Positions 5,768 to 11,515 of a stretch of DNA of 11,515 nt are shown piece by piece. A model generated the notes under the pieces. That model was not told the origin of the DNA and searched no databases. It worked only from the letters and a program-made list of their open reading frames with translations. Location: positions 1 through 11,515 of the forward strand of contig CALFDI010000186.1 of NCBI GenBank assembly GCA_937952875.1, in the 5' to 3' direction. Every line of letters begins with the position of its first letter. Position 1 is the first letter of the stretch. The stretch comes from an uncultured Verrucomicrobiales bacterium. Lineage in GTDB: Bacteria > Verrucomicrobiota > Verrucomicrobiia > Verrucomicrobiales > Akkermansiaceae. A program made the translations under genes and the position numbers.

Positions 5768-7141
5768 ATGCCTAAGGTCTACATCAAAACATACGGATGA
5801 CAGATGAACGAACGCGATTCCGAGCAGGTTGCTCGGATGTTTATCGAAGGTGGATACACTGTGACGGCAGACACAACGGATGCTGACGCCATTCTCGTCA
5901 ATACATGCTCCGTCCGCGATCAGGCAGAGCAAAAGGCTCTCAATAAAATGAACGCTATGGGCCACTTGAGGCGCGAAAAGCCACACGTCGTCTATGGATT
6001 CATGGGCTGTATGGCACAGAGTCGCGGCCCCGAACTCCTTCAAGATGTGAAGCATCTCGACGTCGTCGTCGGCACGCAAAAATATCACCGAGTCTTCGAC
6101 TATGTAGACCGTATTTTAAAAACACGCACTGAACGGCGCATGGACGATCTTTCCCTCTCACTCCAGGGTGAAAGCGTCTGCGATGTGGAGGACGAAGTAG
6201 ACTCACAAAACACGATTAGCGATCACGTGCCGAAGGACATCCAGTCCACAGCCTTTGTCTCCATCATGCAGGGCTGTAATATGCGTTGCTCCTTCTGCAT
6301 CGTGCCAGATACACGGGGTAAAGAGCGTGGCCGCCCCATCCCTCACATCGTAGAAGAAGTCAAAGGCCTCGTCGCTAAGGGCGTCAAAGAAGTTACACTT
6401 CTCGGACAGATCGTTAATCTCTATGGCCGCACTGAATTCGACATTGTCGACCGGAAGAGCCCCTTCGTGCAGCTCCTAGAAGCCGTGCACGAGATCGACG
6501 GGCTGGAAAGAATTCGTTTCACATCTCCCCACCCCATAGGTTTCCGAGATGATCTCGTGAACTGCTTCACCTATCTCCCGAAGCTCTGCTCTCACATCCA
6601 CTTCCCCATGCAGAGTGGAAGCGATGCCGTGCTGAAACAGATGAAACGGCCCTATAAAAATGAAAAATTCATCTCCATTTGTGAGAAAATAAGAGCCGCC
6701 CGCCCAGACATCGCCATCACCACTGATATCATCGTCGGCTTTCCCGGTGAGACAGAGGAGCACTTCGAAGAAACCGTTGCCTGCTACGAACGCCTCCAGT
6801 TCGATAACGCTTTCGTCTTTCGCTACTCAAAGCGCCGGAACACACCGGCCGCAGAGATGGAGAATCAGCTCACAGAGCAAGTCAAAGAAGAGCGCAACCA
6901 AAAGCTCCTCGCTATCGTCGATCGTATAGCACAAGAGAAAAACGAAGCTCTAGTAGGGACAACCCAGCGCATCCTCTGTGAAGGCGTCAGCAAGACAAAA
7001 GACAGCACACTGAGCGGCCGCACCAGTCAGAATAGAATCGTCATCTTCGAAGGAGATAAAACGAAGCTCACTGGGAAGATGCTCGATATCGAAATCACCC
7101 ACACATCCCGTTTTACTCTCTACGGAAAACTCGTAGATTAA
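5768..7141 (+). CDS. miaB: tRNA-2-methylthio-N6-isopentenyladenosine37 synthase with in-frame UGA (candidate selenoprotein)
   Basis: MiaB is a radical-SAM enzyme that methylthiolates i6A37 in tRNAs reading UNN codons. The domains are an N-terminal MTTase/UPF0004 domain (about 1-110), a radical-SAM core with Cys170, Cys174 and Cys177 (GCNMRCSFC), and a C-terminal TRAM domain (about 395-457). I start the gene at ATG 5768, not at ATG 5804. The upstream codons read MPKVYIKTYG, the canonical MiaB N-terminus, and continue past TGA (codon 11) into QMNERDSEQ. Codon 11 is where MiaB has its first auxiliary-cluster cysteine. The other two ligands, Cys47 and Cys81, are intact, and the 11-47-81 spacing equals the 10-46-80 spacing known in Thermotoga MiaB. 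With UGA read through, the protein is 457 residues, a normal length. A SECIS-like hairpin follows. A start at 5804 would delete the ligand. GQIVNLYG (213-220) departs from the usual GQNVNSYG. A sequencing or point mutation is the alternative. Confidence 0.93.
5798..5800 (+). other. In-frame UGA at the first Fe-S cysteine codon of miaB (candidate Sec codon)
   Basis: The TGA lies between GGA (5795-5797) and CAG (5801-5803) in the miaB frame, replacing the Cys of YGCQMN. Coding similarity continues on both sides and no frameshift is needed. Sec is the usual recoded substitute for a UGA at a conserved Cys. The genetic code is not reassigned, since the PEP-CTERM, thiL and protease genes end in TGA. 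Confidence 0.65.
5819..5837 (+). promoter_or_regulatory. Candidate bacterial SECIS hairpin in miaB
   Basis: TCCGAGCA (5819-5826) pairs perfectly with TGCTCGGA (5830-5837) around the loop GGT (5827-5829). The loop begins 26 bases after the UGA. Bacterial SECIS elements are described as a stem-loop soon after the UGA (roughly 16-37 bases to the apical loop) with a small loop bearing G in its first two positions; this fits. The tip GCA-GGU-UGC resembles the E. coli fdhF tip GCAGGUCUGC as I remember it. The bulged U of fdhF is not clearly present, although U5818 could bulge if A5817 pairs with U5838. Confidence 0.55.
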
Positions 7142-7156
7142 AGTTTAAAGCATCGA

Positions 7157-7912
7157 TTATCGAGCTTGCATAATTTCATCTGTCTCGAGACCAGTCAACT
7201 CCTTGAGCCCGCTCACCATGCGATAGAGTATAAAGCCGCCGACTATGATGAGTGGGCCGCCGATAACGAGATAACCCCATCCTGTGATACGGCCGACGTC
7301 TTCGTTATAGAGTTCTTTCCAGTTCTCTGAAGTCGCATCCAGATCATGCATGAAGTAGTAGGCCAGGCCGAGGTTCAAGACTGCTGAAAGGCAGAACGAT
7401 CCAAAAAACAGCTTGGTCGATGACCAGAGAAGCTCCGATAAAGCGGGCTCTTTATTGCTTTCCGATACAGCTTTATTAATCCGTTTCTGGTCAAAGACGC
7501 TCTCATTATAGACGAAGGCGTTAAATAACGGCGTCTTTGTCTTATGTGTAAAGAGAAAGAGTGCGCCAAGAATCAGAGGTTGAATCGCTTCTTTGATCCC
7601 GAAGAGATAAGGGGCGAGCTTTCGAGTCTCGGGATCGTCTGTGGAATAAAGGTAGATTGTAATCAGACCAGTCAGAAGAACATTTCCAACCCCGACAGCA
7701 GAGAAGATATTCACCTTCTTATTTTTCACAAAATGCCAAATTCCGTAGATCAATGGCACAGCTAGCGCGACACCCATCGCGACATACGGGCCTAGCTGCC
7801 AGAGTTTTTCTCCTTCTTTACTACATTTACTCAGAACGATGACCGGAATGAGCACATTCACGATCATATCCATGAGTGGATTATCCTTCACCTTAGCGGA
7901 ACTCGTCGACAT
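7157..7912 (-). CDS. VC0807-like multispanning membrane protein
   Basis: This 251-residue inner-membrane protein has about six hydrophobic segments (14-28, 41-60, 68-90, 103-122, 163-188, 212-231). NPLMDMIVNVLIPVIVL at the N-terminus, PLIYGIWHFVKNKKVNIFSAVG and IKEAIQPLILGALFL resemble the VC0807 family, small membrane proteins of unknown function; I assign this from memory of the pattern. No catalytic motif is visible. A conserved-looking charged loop (123-160, KTKTPLF...YNESVF) lies between helices four and five. The gene begins 38 bases beyond the aldolase terminator, so it probably has its own promoter, and it converges on miaB with 15 bases between stops. GGAGG occurs too far upstream (about 26 bases) to act as ribosome binding site for the ATG at 7912. 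Confidence 0.7.
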   Translation of the reverse strand: MSTSSAKVKDNPLMDMIVNVLIPVIVLSKCSKEGEKLWQLGPYVAMGVALAVPLIYGIWHFVKNKKVNIFSAVGVGNVLLTGLITIYLYSTDDPETRKLAPYLFGIKEAIQPLILGALFLFTHKTKTPLFNAFVYNESVFDQKRINKAVSESNKEPALSELLWSSTKLFFGSFCLSAVLNLGLAYYFMHDLDATSENWKELYNEDVGRITGWGYLVIGGPLIIVGGFILYRMVSGLKELTGLETDEIMQAR

Positions 7913-7951
7913 GCGTAAGCACTGAACAAATCCCGCCTCCGGCGAAAAGAA

Positions 7952-7983
7952 AAAAGGCCCGTTGCAGACGCAACGAGCCTTTT
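7952..7983 (-). terminator. Rho-independent terminator of the aldolase gene
   Basis: On the minus strand, AAAAGGC-U-CGUUGC pairs with GCAACG-G-GCCUUUU around a four-base loop and runs into TTTTTTC. The single apparent mismatch on the plus strand (7959/7976) becomes a U-G wobble in the minus transcript, giving a continuous 14-bp stem. That fixes the direction of transcription. It lies 22 bases after the aldolase stop. Confidence 0.85.
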
Positions 7984-8005
7984 AAAAAATTCTCTACAAG
8001 CGAGA

Positions 8006-9043
8006 TTAGACGGTTCCAAAGATAGACTTCCCTGTAGAGCGTAACTCATCGCAAGCCTGCTTCATTCGATCACAGAGGCTGTTTTCTGCCTTCTTGAGGT
8101 ATGAACGAGGATCGTAGGCCTTTTTATTACCGACTTCACCGTCGATCTTAAGCATACCTTCGATATTCTCGCTCATGTGAGTCACGATCGGACGAGAGAA
8201 TGCATACTGGGTGTCAGTATCGATATTCATCTTTACGACTCCATAGTCGAGAGTCTCTTGAAGATCCTCTGAAGACGTTCCAGATCCACCGTGGAAGACG
8301 AGATCCATCTCAGCATCCGCACCATACTTATCAGTGACGACTTTCTGACCATCGCGGAGAATAGTCGGCTTCAGCTTAACAGCTCCTGGCTTATATGCCC
8401 CGTGAACATTTCCAAATGTGGCTGCAAACATGAAGCGACCAATTGGATTAAGAGTCTCATACACCTGCATCATATCCTCCGGAGAAGTATAAAGCTTCTC
8501 AGCCGGGAGGCCTGATGTGTCGTGTCCGTCTTCTTCACCACCGACGCAACCTGCTTCGATTTCGAGAATGATGTCGAGCTCGACACACTCTTTAAGAAGT
8601 TCCGCAGAAATCTTCATATTCTCATCGAGTTCTACGACTGATCCGTCGAACATGTGCGACTGGAAAAGTGGGCCTTTTCCTTCAGCCTTGCGCGCACGTG
8701 AAGCATCGAGAAGAGGACGGAGGAATGAATCAACTTTCTCTGGGTGACAGTGGTCTGTGTGAAGACCGACTAAGATATCATACTTCTCAGCAAGACGGTG
8801 AATGGCCTCAGCCAAGACGATAGCACCGAATGCGGCATCATTGACAGCAGTCCCTGAGGCGAACTGGCCGCCACCGGTTGAGACTTGGATAATTCCATCA
8901 GACTTCGCTTCAGCAAATGCCTTAAGGGCACCGCTAGCAGTCGTGAGAGATGTCACGTTGATCGCTGGATAAGCGTAACCTCCCTTTTGGGCGGCATCAA
9001 GCATGGCGGCATACTGAGCTGGTGTTGCAACTGGCATAGGCAT
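8006..9043 (-). CDS. fba: Class II fructose-bisphosphate aldolase
   Basis: This enzyme cleaves fructose 1,6-bisphosphate into dihydroxyacetone phosphate and glyceraldehyde 3-phosphate in glycolysis, and runs in reverse in gluconeogenesis, using zinc. At 345 residues it has the normal class II length. LHTDHCHP places catalytic Asp97 and zinc His98. EIEAGCVGGEEDG (161-173), NVHGAYKPG with His214, and FHGGSG with His251 complete the metal and substrate sites. MNIDTDTQYAF (272-282) is the phosphate-binding region. The frame extends upstream to TTG 9187, but those 48 extra residues do not look like aldolase and approach the divergent tRNA. The start is therefore ATG 9043 (or ATG 9037), which gives the usual PVATPAQYAAMLDAA beginning. 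It is transcribed alone, ending at the terminator just downstream. Confidence 0.95.
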   Translation of the reverse strand: MPMPVATPAQYAAMLDAAQKGGYAYPAINVTSLTTASGALKAFAEAKSDGIIQVSTGGGQFASGTAVNDAAFGAIVLAEAIHRLAEKYDILVGLHTDHCHPEKVDSFLRPLLDASRARKAEGKGPLFQSHMFDGSVVELDENMKISAELLKECVELDIILEIEAGCVGGEEDGHDTSGLPAEKLYTSPEDMMQVYETLNPIGRFMFAATFGNVHGAYKPGAVKLKPTILRDGQKVVTDKYGADAEMDLVFHGGSGTSSEDLQETLDYGVVKMNIDTDTQYAFSRPIVTHMSENIEGMLKIDGEVGNKKAYDPRSYLKKAENSLCDRMKQACDELRSTGKSIFGTV

Positions 9044-9196
9044 AGCCGCGTATCGAAAGAATCTCCACAAGGCAAGGACGACTCTCCCCGAAAGGTGAAA
9101 AAAACCTGCTTTTTCTCTAAAATCTTCTTGCCTCCTCTCCCCCAACTCAATATCCCACCCCCGCTGTCGCAAGACAGTCCACGACAAATACTACAT

Positions 9197-9282
9197 GGGT
9201 AGATGGCCGAGTGGTTAAAGGCGGCAGACTGTAAATCTGCTCACGTAAGTGTACGAAGGTTCGAATCCTTCTCTGCCCACCA
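9197..9282 (+). tRNA. tRNA-Tyr (anticodon GTA)
   Basis: The 86-base gene folds as a class II tRNA. The acceptor is GGGTAGA with TCTGCCC, and the anticodon stem GCAGA/TCTGC holds the loop CTGTAAA (GTA at 9231-9233). A long variable arm is present, the T-arm is GAAGG-TTCGAAT-CCTTC, and the discriminator is A with an encoded CCA (9280-9282). A36-A37 in the loop make it a typical substrate for MiaA and MiaB modification at A37. No direct repeat of its 3' end, which would mark an integrated element, was found elsewhere in the window. Confidence 0.97.
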
Positions 9283-9290
9283 TTTTTTGA

Positions 9291-9328
9291 TAAGGGAGCT
9301 ACGAGAAATCGCAGCTCCCTTATTTTTT
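9291..9328 (+). terminator. Rho-independent terminator after tRNA-Tyr
   Basis: TAAGGGAGCT (9291-9300) pairs perfectly with AGCTCCCTTA (9313-9322) around a 12-base loop, followed by six Ts (9323-9328). It begins nine bases after the tRNA and so ends a monocistronic tRNA transcript. Confidence 0.88.
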
Positions 9329-9378
9329 GCTGTCGTTTAGATCTTGAAAGAACATTTCGAGATTTCGGACCTTCCATT

Positions 9379-9433
9379 CAAAATCGTGAAAACTTAATAG
9401 AATTCACGATTTTGGGCTCATTTCCGTGAATTC
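9379..9433 (+). repeat. Perfect 12-bp hairpin with an overlapping alternative pairing
   Basis: CAAAATCGTGAA (9379-9390) and TTCACGATTTTG (9403-9414) are exact reverse complements with a 12-base loop. The right arm region GAATTCACG (9400-9408) can instead pair with CGTGAATTC (9425-9433), so the two hairpins exclude one another. No U-tract follows. It lies just before a 48-codon ORF and could be an operator, a leader switch or part of a small RNA. A -10-like TAGAAT (9398-9403) lies at the loop edge. Confidence 0.55.
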
Positions 9434-9434
9434 A

Positions 9435-9581
9435 ATGCGTAATATTAAAGACTATATCGCAGGACAATTCCGTAACCTCACAGAGAGGATTTGTGTCAGA
9501 AGTCATATCGCAACGAATCCGAATAATATTCTGAAACTCCAGCAAGAGCACCAAGCTTTCTCGCTCAAACCTCTTCAATAA
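9435..9581 (+). CDS. Possible small 48-residue protein (unrecognised)
   Basis: An ATG at 9435 (or in-frame GTG at 9426) opens a frame ending at TAA 9579-9581. The product starts MRNIKDYIAGQFRNLTERIC and continues basic and polar, ending FSLKPLQ. It has no signal peptide, membrane helix or known motif. It lies in the roughly 400-base stretch between the tRNA terminator and the PLP enzyme, which holds nothing else coding. A hairpin lies before it and another after it, which hints at a compact unit, but there is no ribosome binding site. A chance ORF is quite possible. Confidence 0.25.
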   Translation: MRNIKDYIAGQFRNLTERICVRSHIATNPNNILKLQQEHQAFSLKPLQ

Positions 9582-9600
9582 AGCCAAATGTCAAATGATC

Positions 9601-9618
9601 GGAGCTTAAAGAAGCTCC
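9601..9618 (+). repeat. Short perfect hairpin after the small ORF
   Basis: GGAGCTT (9601-9607) pairs with AAGCTCC (9612-9618) around AAAG. There is no U-run after it, so it is not a standard terminator. Its right side, AGCTCCCT (9613-9620), matches the tRNA terminator arm at 9313-9320 and may be a decayed copy. The remaining bases to 9726 are AT-rich and should hold the promoter of the PLP enzyme gene; I could not place -35 and -10 boxes convincingly. Confidence 0.4.
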
Positions 9619-9726
9619 CTCACCGTTGAGCAATTAAACTCAAAATACACATAGAAGTGCCATAAAACGATATACGGGAAATAACTCGCTTGGGTTTTAG
9701 GCTAGGGGCGTGATAGGGATCTGTCC

Positions 9727-10947
9727 GTGAGCAAAAATGACTTTGAGCCAGAACAGGCTATTACAGAAGCAAGACGTGAATTCGGTGAACATGGCGGCGT
9801 CGTGCCATCTATAGAGCGGTCCTCCACTTTTACTGTGATGGAGCCTGGTGATATGCCTGAGATCTTCGCTGGAAAACGTGGACCAGATCGCGGAGGCTGC
9901 TATCTCTACAGTCGGCATTTTAATCCCACAGTCAGCGTCCTAGATCGCTACCTGGCGGCAATGGAAGGCACTGAATTCGCAGTCAGCACTGCGAGCGGTA
10001 TGGCAGCGATCACATGCTCCATCATGCAACTCTGTGGTCAGGGCGATCACATCGTCGCCAGTAATATGGTCTACGGAGGCACATATGCTCTCTTCAATGA
10101 TCTTTTGCCGAAGTATGGAATCTCCACGAGCTTTGTCTCTCCAGGCGATACTAGCGCCTTCGAAGCAGCGATCACTCCCAACACCAAGGTTTTATACGTA
10201 GAAACTGTAGGAAACCCTAGCCTCACAGTAGCCGACATCGAGGCTCTCTCAAAACTCGCAAAAGCCAAAGGAATTAAACTCGTTGTCGACAATACCTTCA
10301 CTCCGATGATCATCTCACCGGCTAAGCTGGGGGCTGACGTGGTGATCTACTCGATGACGAAATATATCAATGGTGCCAGTGACATCGTAGCTGGATGTAT
10401 TTGCTGTGATCAAGAATTCGGCCATTCACTCTACGATCTCAATACAGGGCCTGTAATGCTATTTGGCCCTACTATCGACCCACAGGTCTCCTTCGACATT
10501 ATGCAACGCCTTCCTCATCTCGCGATCAGGATGCGAGAGCATAGTCACCGTGCCCAAGTGATCGCAGAGCGGCTAGACTCACTTGGTATACCCGTGATCT
10601 ATCCAGGCTTGCCAAATCACCCACAGCACGATCGCTTTATACGTCTAGCCAATGAGGGTTATGGATTTGGCGGGATGATCGCAATTGATTGTGAAACCGA
10701 AGAACGTGCAAATAAGTTACTCGGAATCTTACAGAATGAGGAAAGATTTGGCCTCATTGCTGTCTCTCTCGGTTATTCTGATACCCTCATGAGCTGCTCA
10801 GGGAGTTCCACCTCGTCAGAGATTTCCGAAGATGAGCAGAAAGACATCGGCCTCTCCCCAGGCTTGCTCCGTATCTCAGTCGGCTACACAGGCTCTCTGA
10901 AGTCTCGTCTTGAGCAAATCGAACGAGCTGTCAAAAAGCTTTGGTAG
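9727..10947 (+). CDS. Trans-sulfuration-family PLP enzyme (cystathionine gamma-synthase / methionine gamma-lyase-like)
   Basis: This is a 406-residue member of the Cys/Met-metabolism PLP-dependent family, acting on sulfur amino acids in the cytoplasm. Lys212 in YSMTKYING is the Schiff-base lysine, and Asp188 in VVDNTF pairs with the pyridine nitrogen. YSRHFNPT (61-68) supplies phosphate-binding residues from the neighbouring subunit, and Tyr116 (VYGGTY) is the catalytic tyrosine. LLRISVGYTG near the C-terminus binds the substrate carboxylate. The Cys that typifies methionine gamma-lyase after YG is Gly here, so lyase activity on methionine is not assured. Cystathionine or homocysteine metabolism is equally possible. 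The N-terminal EHGGVVPSIERSSTFTVME suggests a subgroup distinct from classical MetB. The start is GTG with AGGGA (9715-9719) seven bases upstream. Confidence 0.9.
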   Translation: MSKNDFEPEQAITEARREFGEHGGVVPSIERSSTFTVMEPGDMPEIFAGKRGPDRGGCYLYSRHFNPTVSVLDRYLAAMEGTEFAVSTASGMAAITCSIMQLCGQGDHIVASNMVYGGTYALFNDLLPKYGISTSFVSPGDTSAFEAAITPNTKVLYVETVGNPSLTVADIEALSKLAKAKGIKLVVDNTFTPMIISPAKLGADVVIYSMTKYINGASDIVAGCICCDQEFGHSLYDLNTGPVMLFGPTIDPQVSFDIMQRLPHLAIRMREHSHRAQVIAERLDSLGIPVIYPGLPNHPQHDRFIRLANEGYGFGGMIAIDCETEERANKLLGILQNEERFGLIAVSLGYSDTLMSCSGSSTSSEISEDEQKDIGLSPGLLRISVGYTGSLKSRLEQIERAVKKLW

Positions 10948-11013
10948 ACGATTAAGCCCACCAGCCTCTCTAACATGAGACAAAAAGCTGGATTTTCGGC
11001 ACTGATAGATCAA

Positions 11014-11068
11014 AAAGGTCAAAACCGTTTTCTCAATATCTCTGTGATATTAGGAAAACCTGACCTTT
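11014..11068 (+). repeat. Long imperfect hairpin in the murA leader
   Basis: Three paired blocks nest: AAAGGTCA/TGACCTTT (11014-11021, 11061-11068), GTTTTC/GAAAAC (11027-11032, 11054-11059) and AATATC/GATATT (11035-11040, 11046-11051). The loop is TCTGT, and there is one 2x2 internal mismatch and one 5x1 bulge, giving 20 base pairs in total. It ends 13 bases before the murA ATG. The following tract is pyrimidine-rich (CTCCCCCTTTTCC), not a clean U-run. It could be a weak terminator for the PLP gene or a murA leader structure. Confidence 0.5.
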
Positions 11069-11081
11069 CTCCCCCTTTTCC

Positions 11082-11515
11082 ATGGATAAACTTATCGTTC
11101 ACGGTGGCCACCAGCTGTCTGGCACCATCAATATTTCTGGCTCAAAGAACGCCTCTTTACCGATCCTTGCTGCTTCTCTGTTGACGGATGAAAAGGTCAC
11201 GATCTCCCGTGTTCCTGACGTTTCTGATACAAATTACATGCTACAGATCCTCTCAGCTCTGGGGGCAGAAGTAGAGCGTTTCAGTGGTCGCTTTAATATC
11301 GAGGCGAAGTCTATCCTCACAGGTGCTCCCTATGATTTGGTGCGTAAGATGCGGGCCTCTATCTGTGTGATGGGCCCCCTCCTAGCACGGCTCGGAGAGA
11401 CACGCGTATCCATGCCTGGCGGGTGTGTCATCGGAGACCGCCCAATCGATCTCCATCTAAAGGGACTCGAAGCTCTCGGAGCAAAGGTCGAAATGGAAGG
11501 CGGAGATATGGTCAT
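11082..11515 (+). CDS. murA: UDP-N-acetylglucosamine 1-carboxyvinyltransferase, N-terminal part (cut by window end)
   Basis: MurA transfers enolpyruvate from PEP to UDP-GlcNAc, the first committed step of peptidoglycan synthesis. The 144 visible residues carry Lys22 and Asn23 in SGSKNA, the basic RKMRAS loop (88-93), GPLLARLG (98-105) and the active-site loop PGGC with Cys115, at the same numbers as in E. coli MurA. Cys115 present means the fosfomycin-sensitive form of the active site. DRPIDLHLKGLEALGA follows, as in the family. The gene runs off the right edge with its frame intact. No Shine-Dalgarno precedes the ATG at 11082; a hairpin occupies the leader. About a third of the protein is visible. 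Confidence 0.95.
   Translation, partial: MDKLIVHGGHQLSGTINISGSKNASLPILAASLLTDEKVTISRVPDVSDTNYMLQILSALGAEVERFSGRFNIEAKSILTGAPYDLVRKMRASICVMGPLLARLGETRVSMPGGCVIGDRPIDLHLKGLEALGAKVEMEGGDMV

Noticed and set aside
5798..5800. Reassigned genetic code (UGA as Trp or Gly)
   Set aside because: TGA ends the PEP-CTERM, thiL and protease genes at sensible places, and neither Trp nor Gly would serve as a cluster ligand.
5747..6088. 113-codon minus-strand frame over miaB
   Set aside because: It is antisense to strongly conserved MiaB sequence and shows no domain of its own.
5804..7141. miaB starting at ATG 5804
   Set aside because: This start omits the conserved MPKVYIKTYG segment and the first cluster ligand. 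The upstream codons clearly encode MiaB sequence in the same frame, separated only by the TGA.
9044..9187. 48-residue N-terminal extension of the aldolase from TTG 9187
   Set aside because: The extra residues are not aldolase-like, the family begins near the ATG at 9043, and the segment holds the tRNA and aldolase promoter region.
9147..9377. 76-codon minus-strand frame
   Set aside because: It runs through the antisense of tRNA-Tyr and its terminator.
1..11515. CRISPR arrays, insertion sequences, rRNA genes, prophage genes
   Set aside because: No regularly spaced repeats, transposase motifs, rRNA sequence or phage-like genes were seen on either strand.

Overview
The window looks like a chromosomal segment of a Verrucomicrobiota bacterium. 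The clues are a secreted protein with a VPEP-type PEP-CTERM sorting tail, mostly weak or absent Shine-Dalgarno sequences, intermediate GC content, and housekeeping genes with full family motifs. The phylum is an inference; the class cannot be fixed from this sequence.

Layout. Positions 1-3219 form an accessory, envelope-directed block. Two secreted-protein genes read leftward (an unrecognised one cut by the window edge, and a DUF6607-like one). Two genes read rightward: a PEP-CTERM protein and a translationally coupled 58-residue protein. An AraC-family regulator follows, preceded by a strong Fur-box-like palindrome. The divergent intergenic region carries an 11-base direct repeat at exactly 21-base period, the geometry of an AraC-type operator. 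Together this suggests an iron-responsive surface locus controlled by the local regulator. No substrate can be assigned.

Positions 3270-9043 are housekeeping genes: purN (purines), thiL (thiamine) in a four-base overlap with a CPBP/CAAX-type membrane protease, miaB (tRNA methylthiolation), a VC0807-like membrane protein and class II fructose-bisphosphate aldolase with a clear terminator. tRNA-Tyr(GTA) with encoded CCA follows at 9197-9282 with its own terminator. Next come about 400 bases with a long perfect hairpin, a possible 48-codon ORF and a second hairpin. Then come a trans-sulfuration-family PLP enzyme and the start of murA behind a long imperfect hairpin.

The outstanding observation is in miaB. 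The true N-terminus starts at 5768, 12 codons upstream of the first uninterrupted ATG. The codon for the first auxiliary [4Fe-4S] cluster cysteine (canonical KTYGCQMN) is an in-frame TGA at 5798-5800. It is followed 26 bases later by the loop of a perfect 8-bp hairpin whose GGU apical loop fits the bacterial SECIS pattern. UGA is an ordinary stop in three other genes here, so this is best read as a candidate selenocysteine MiaB. A point mutation or assembly error is the main alternative. A MiaB-type substrate tRNA (tRNA-Tyr, A36-A37) is encoded in the same window.
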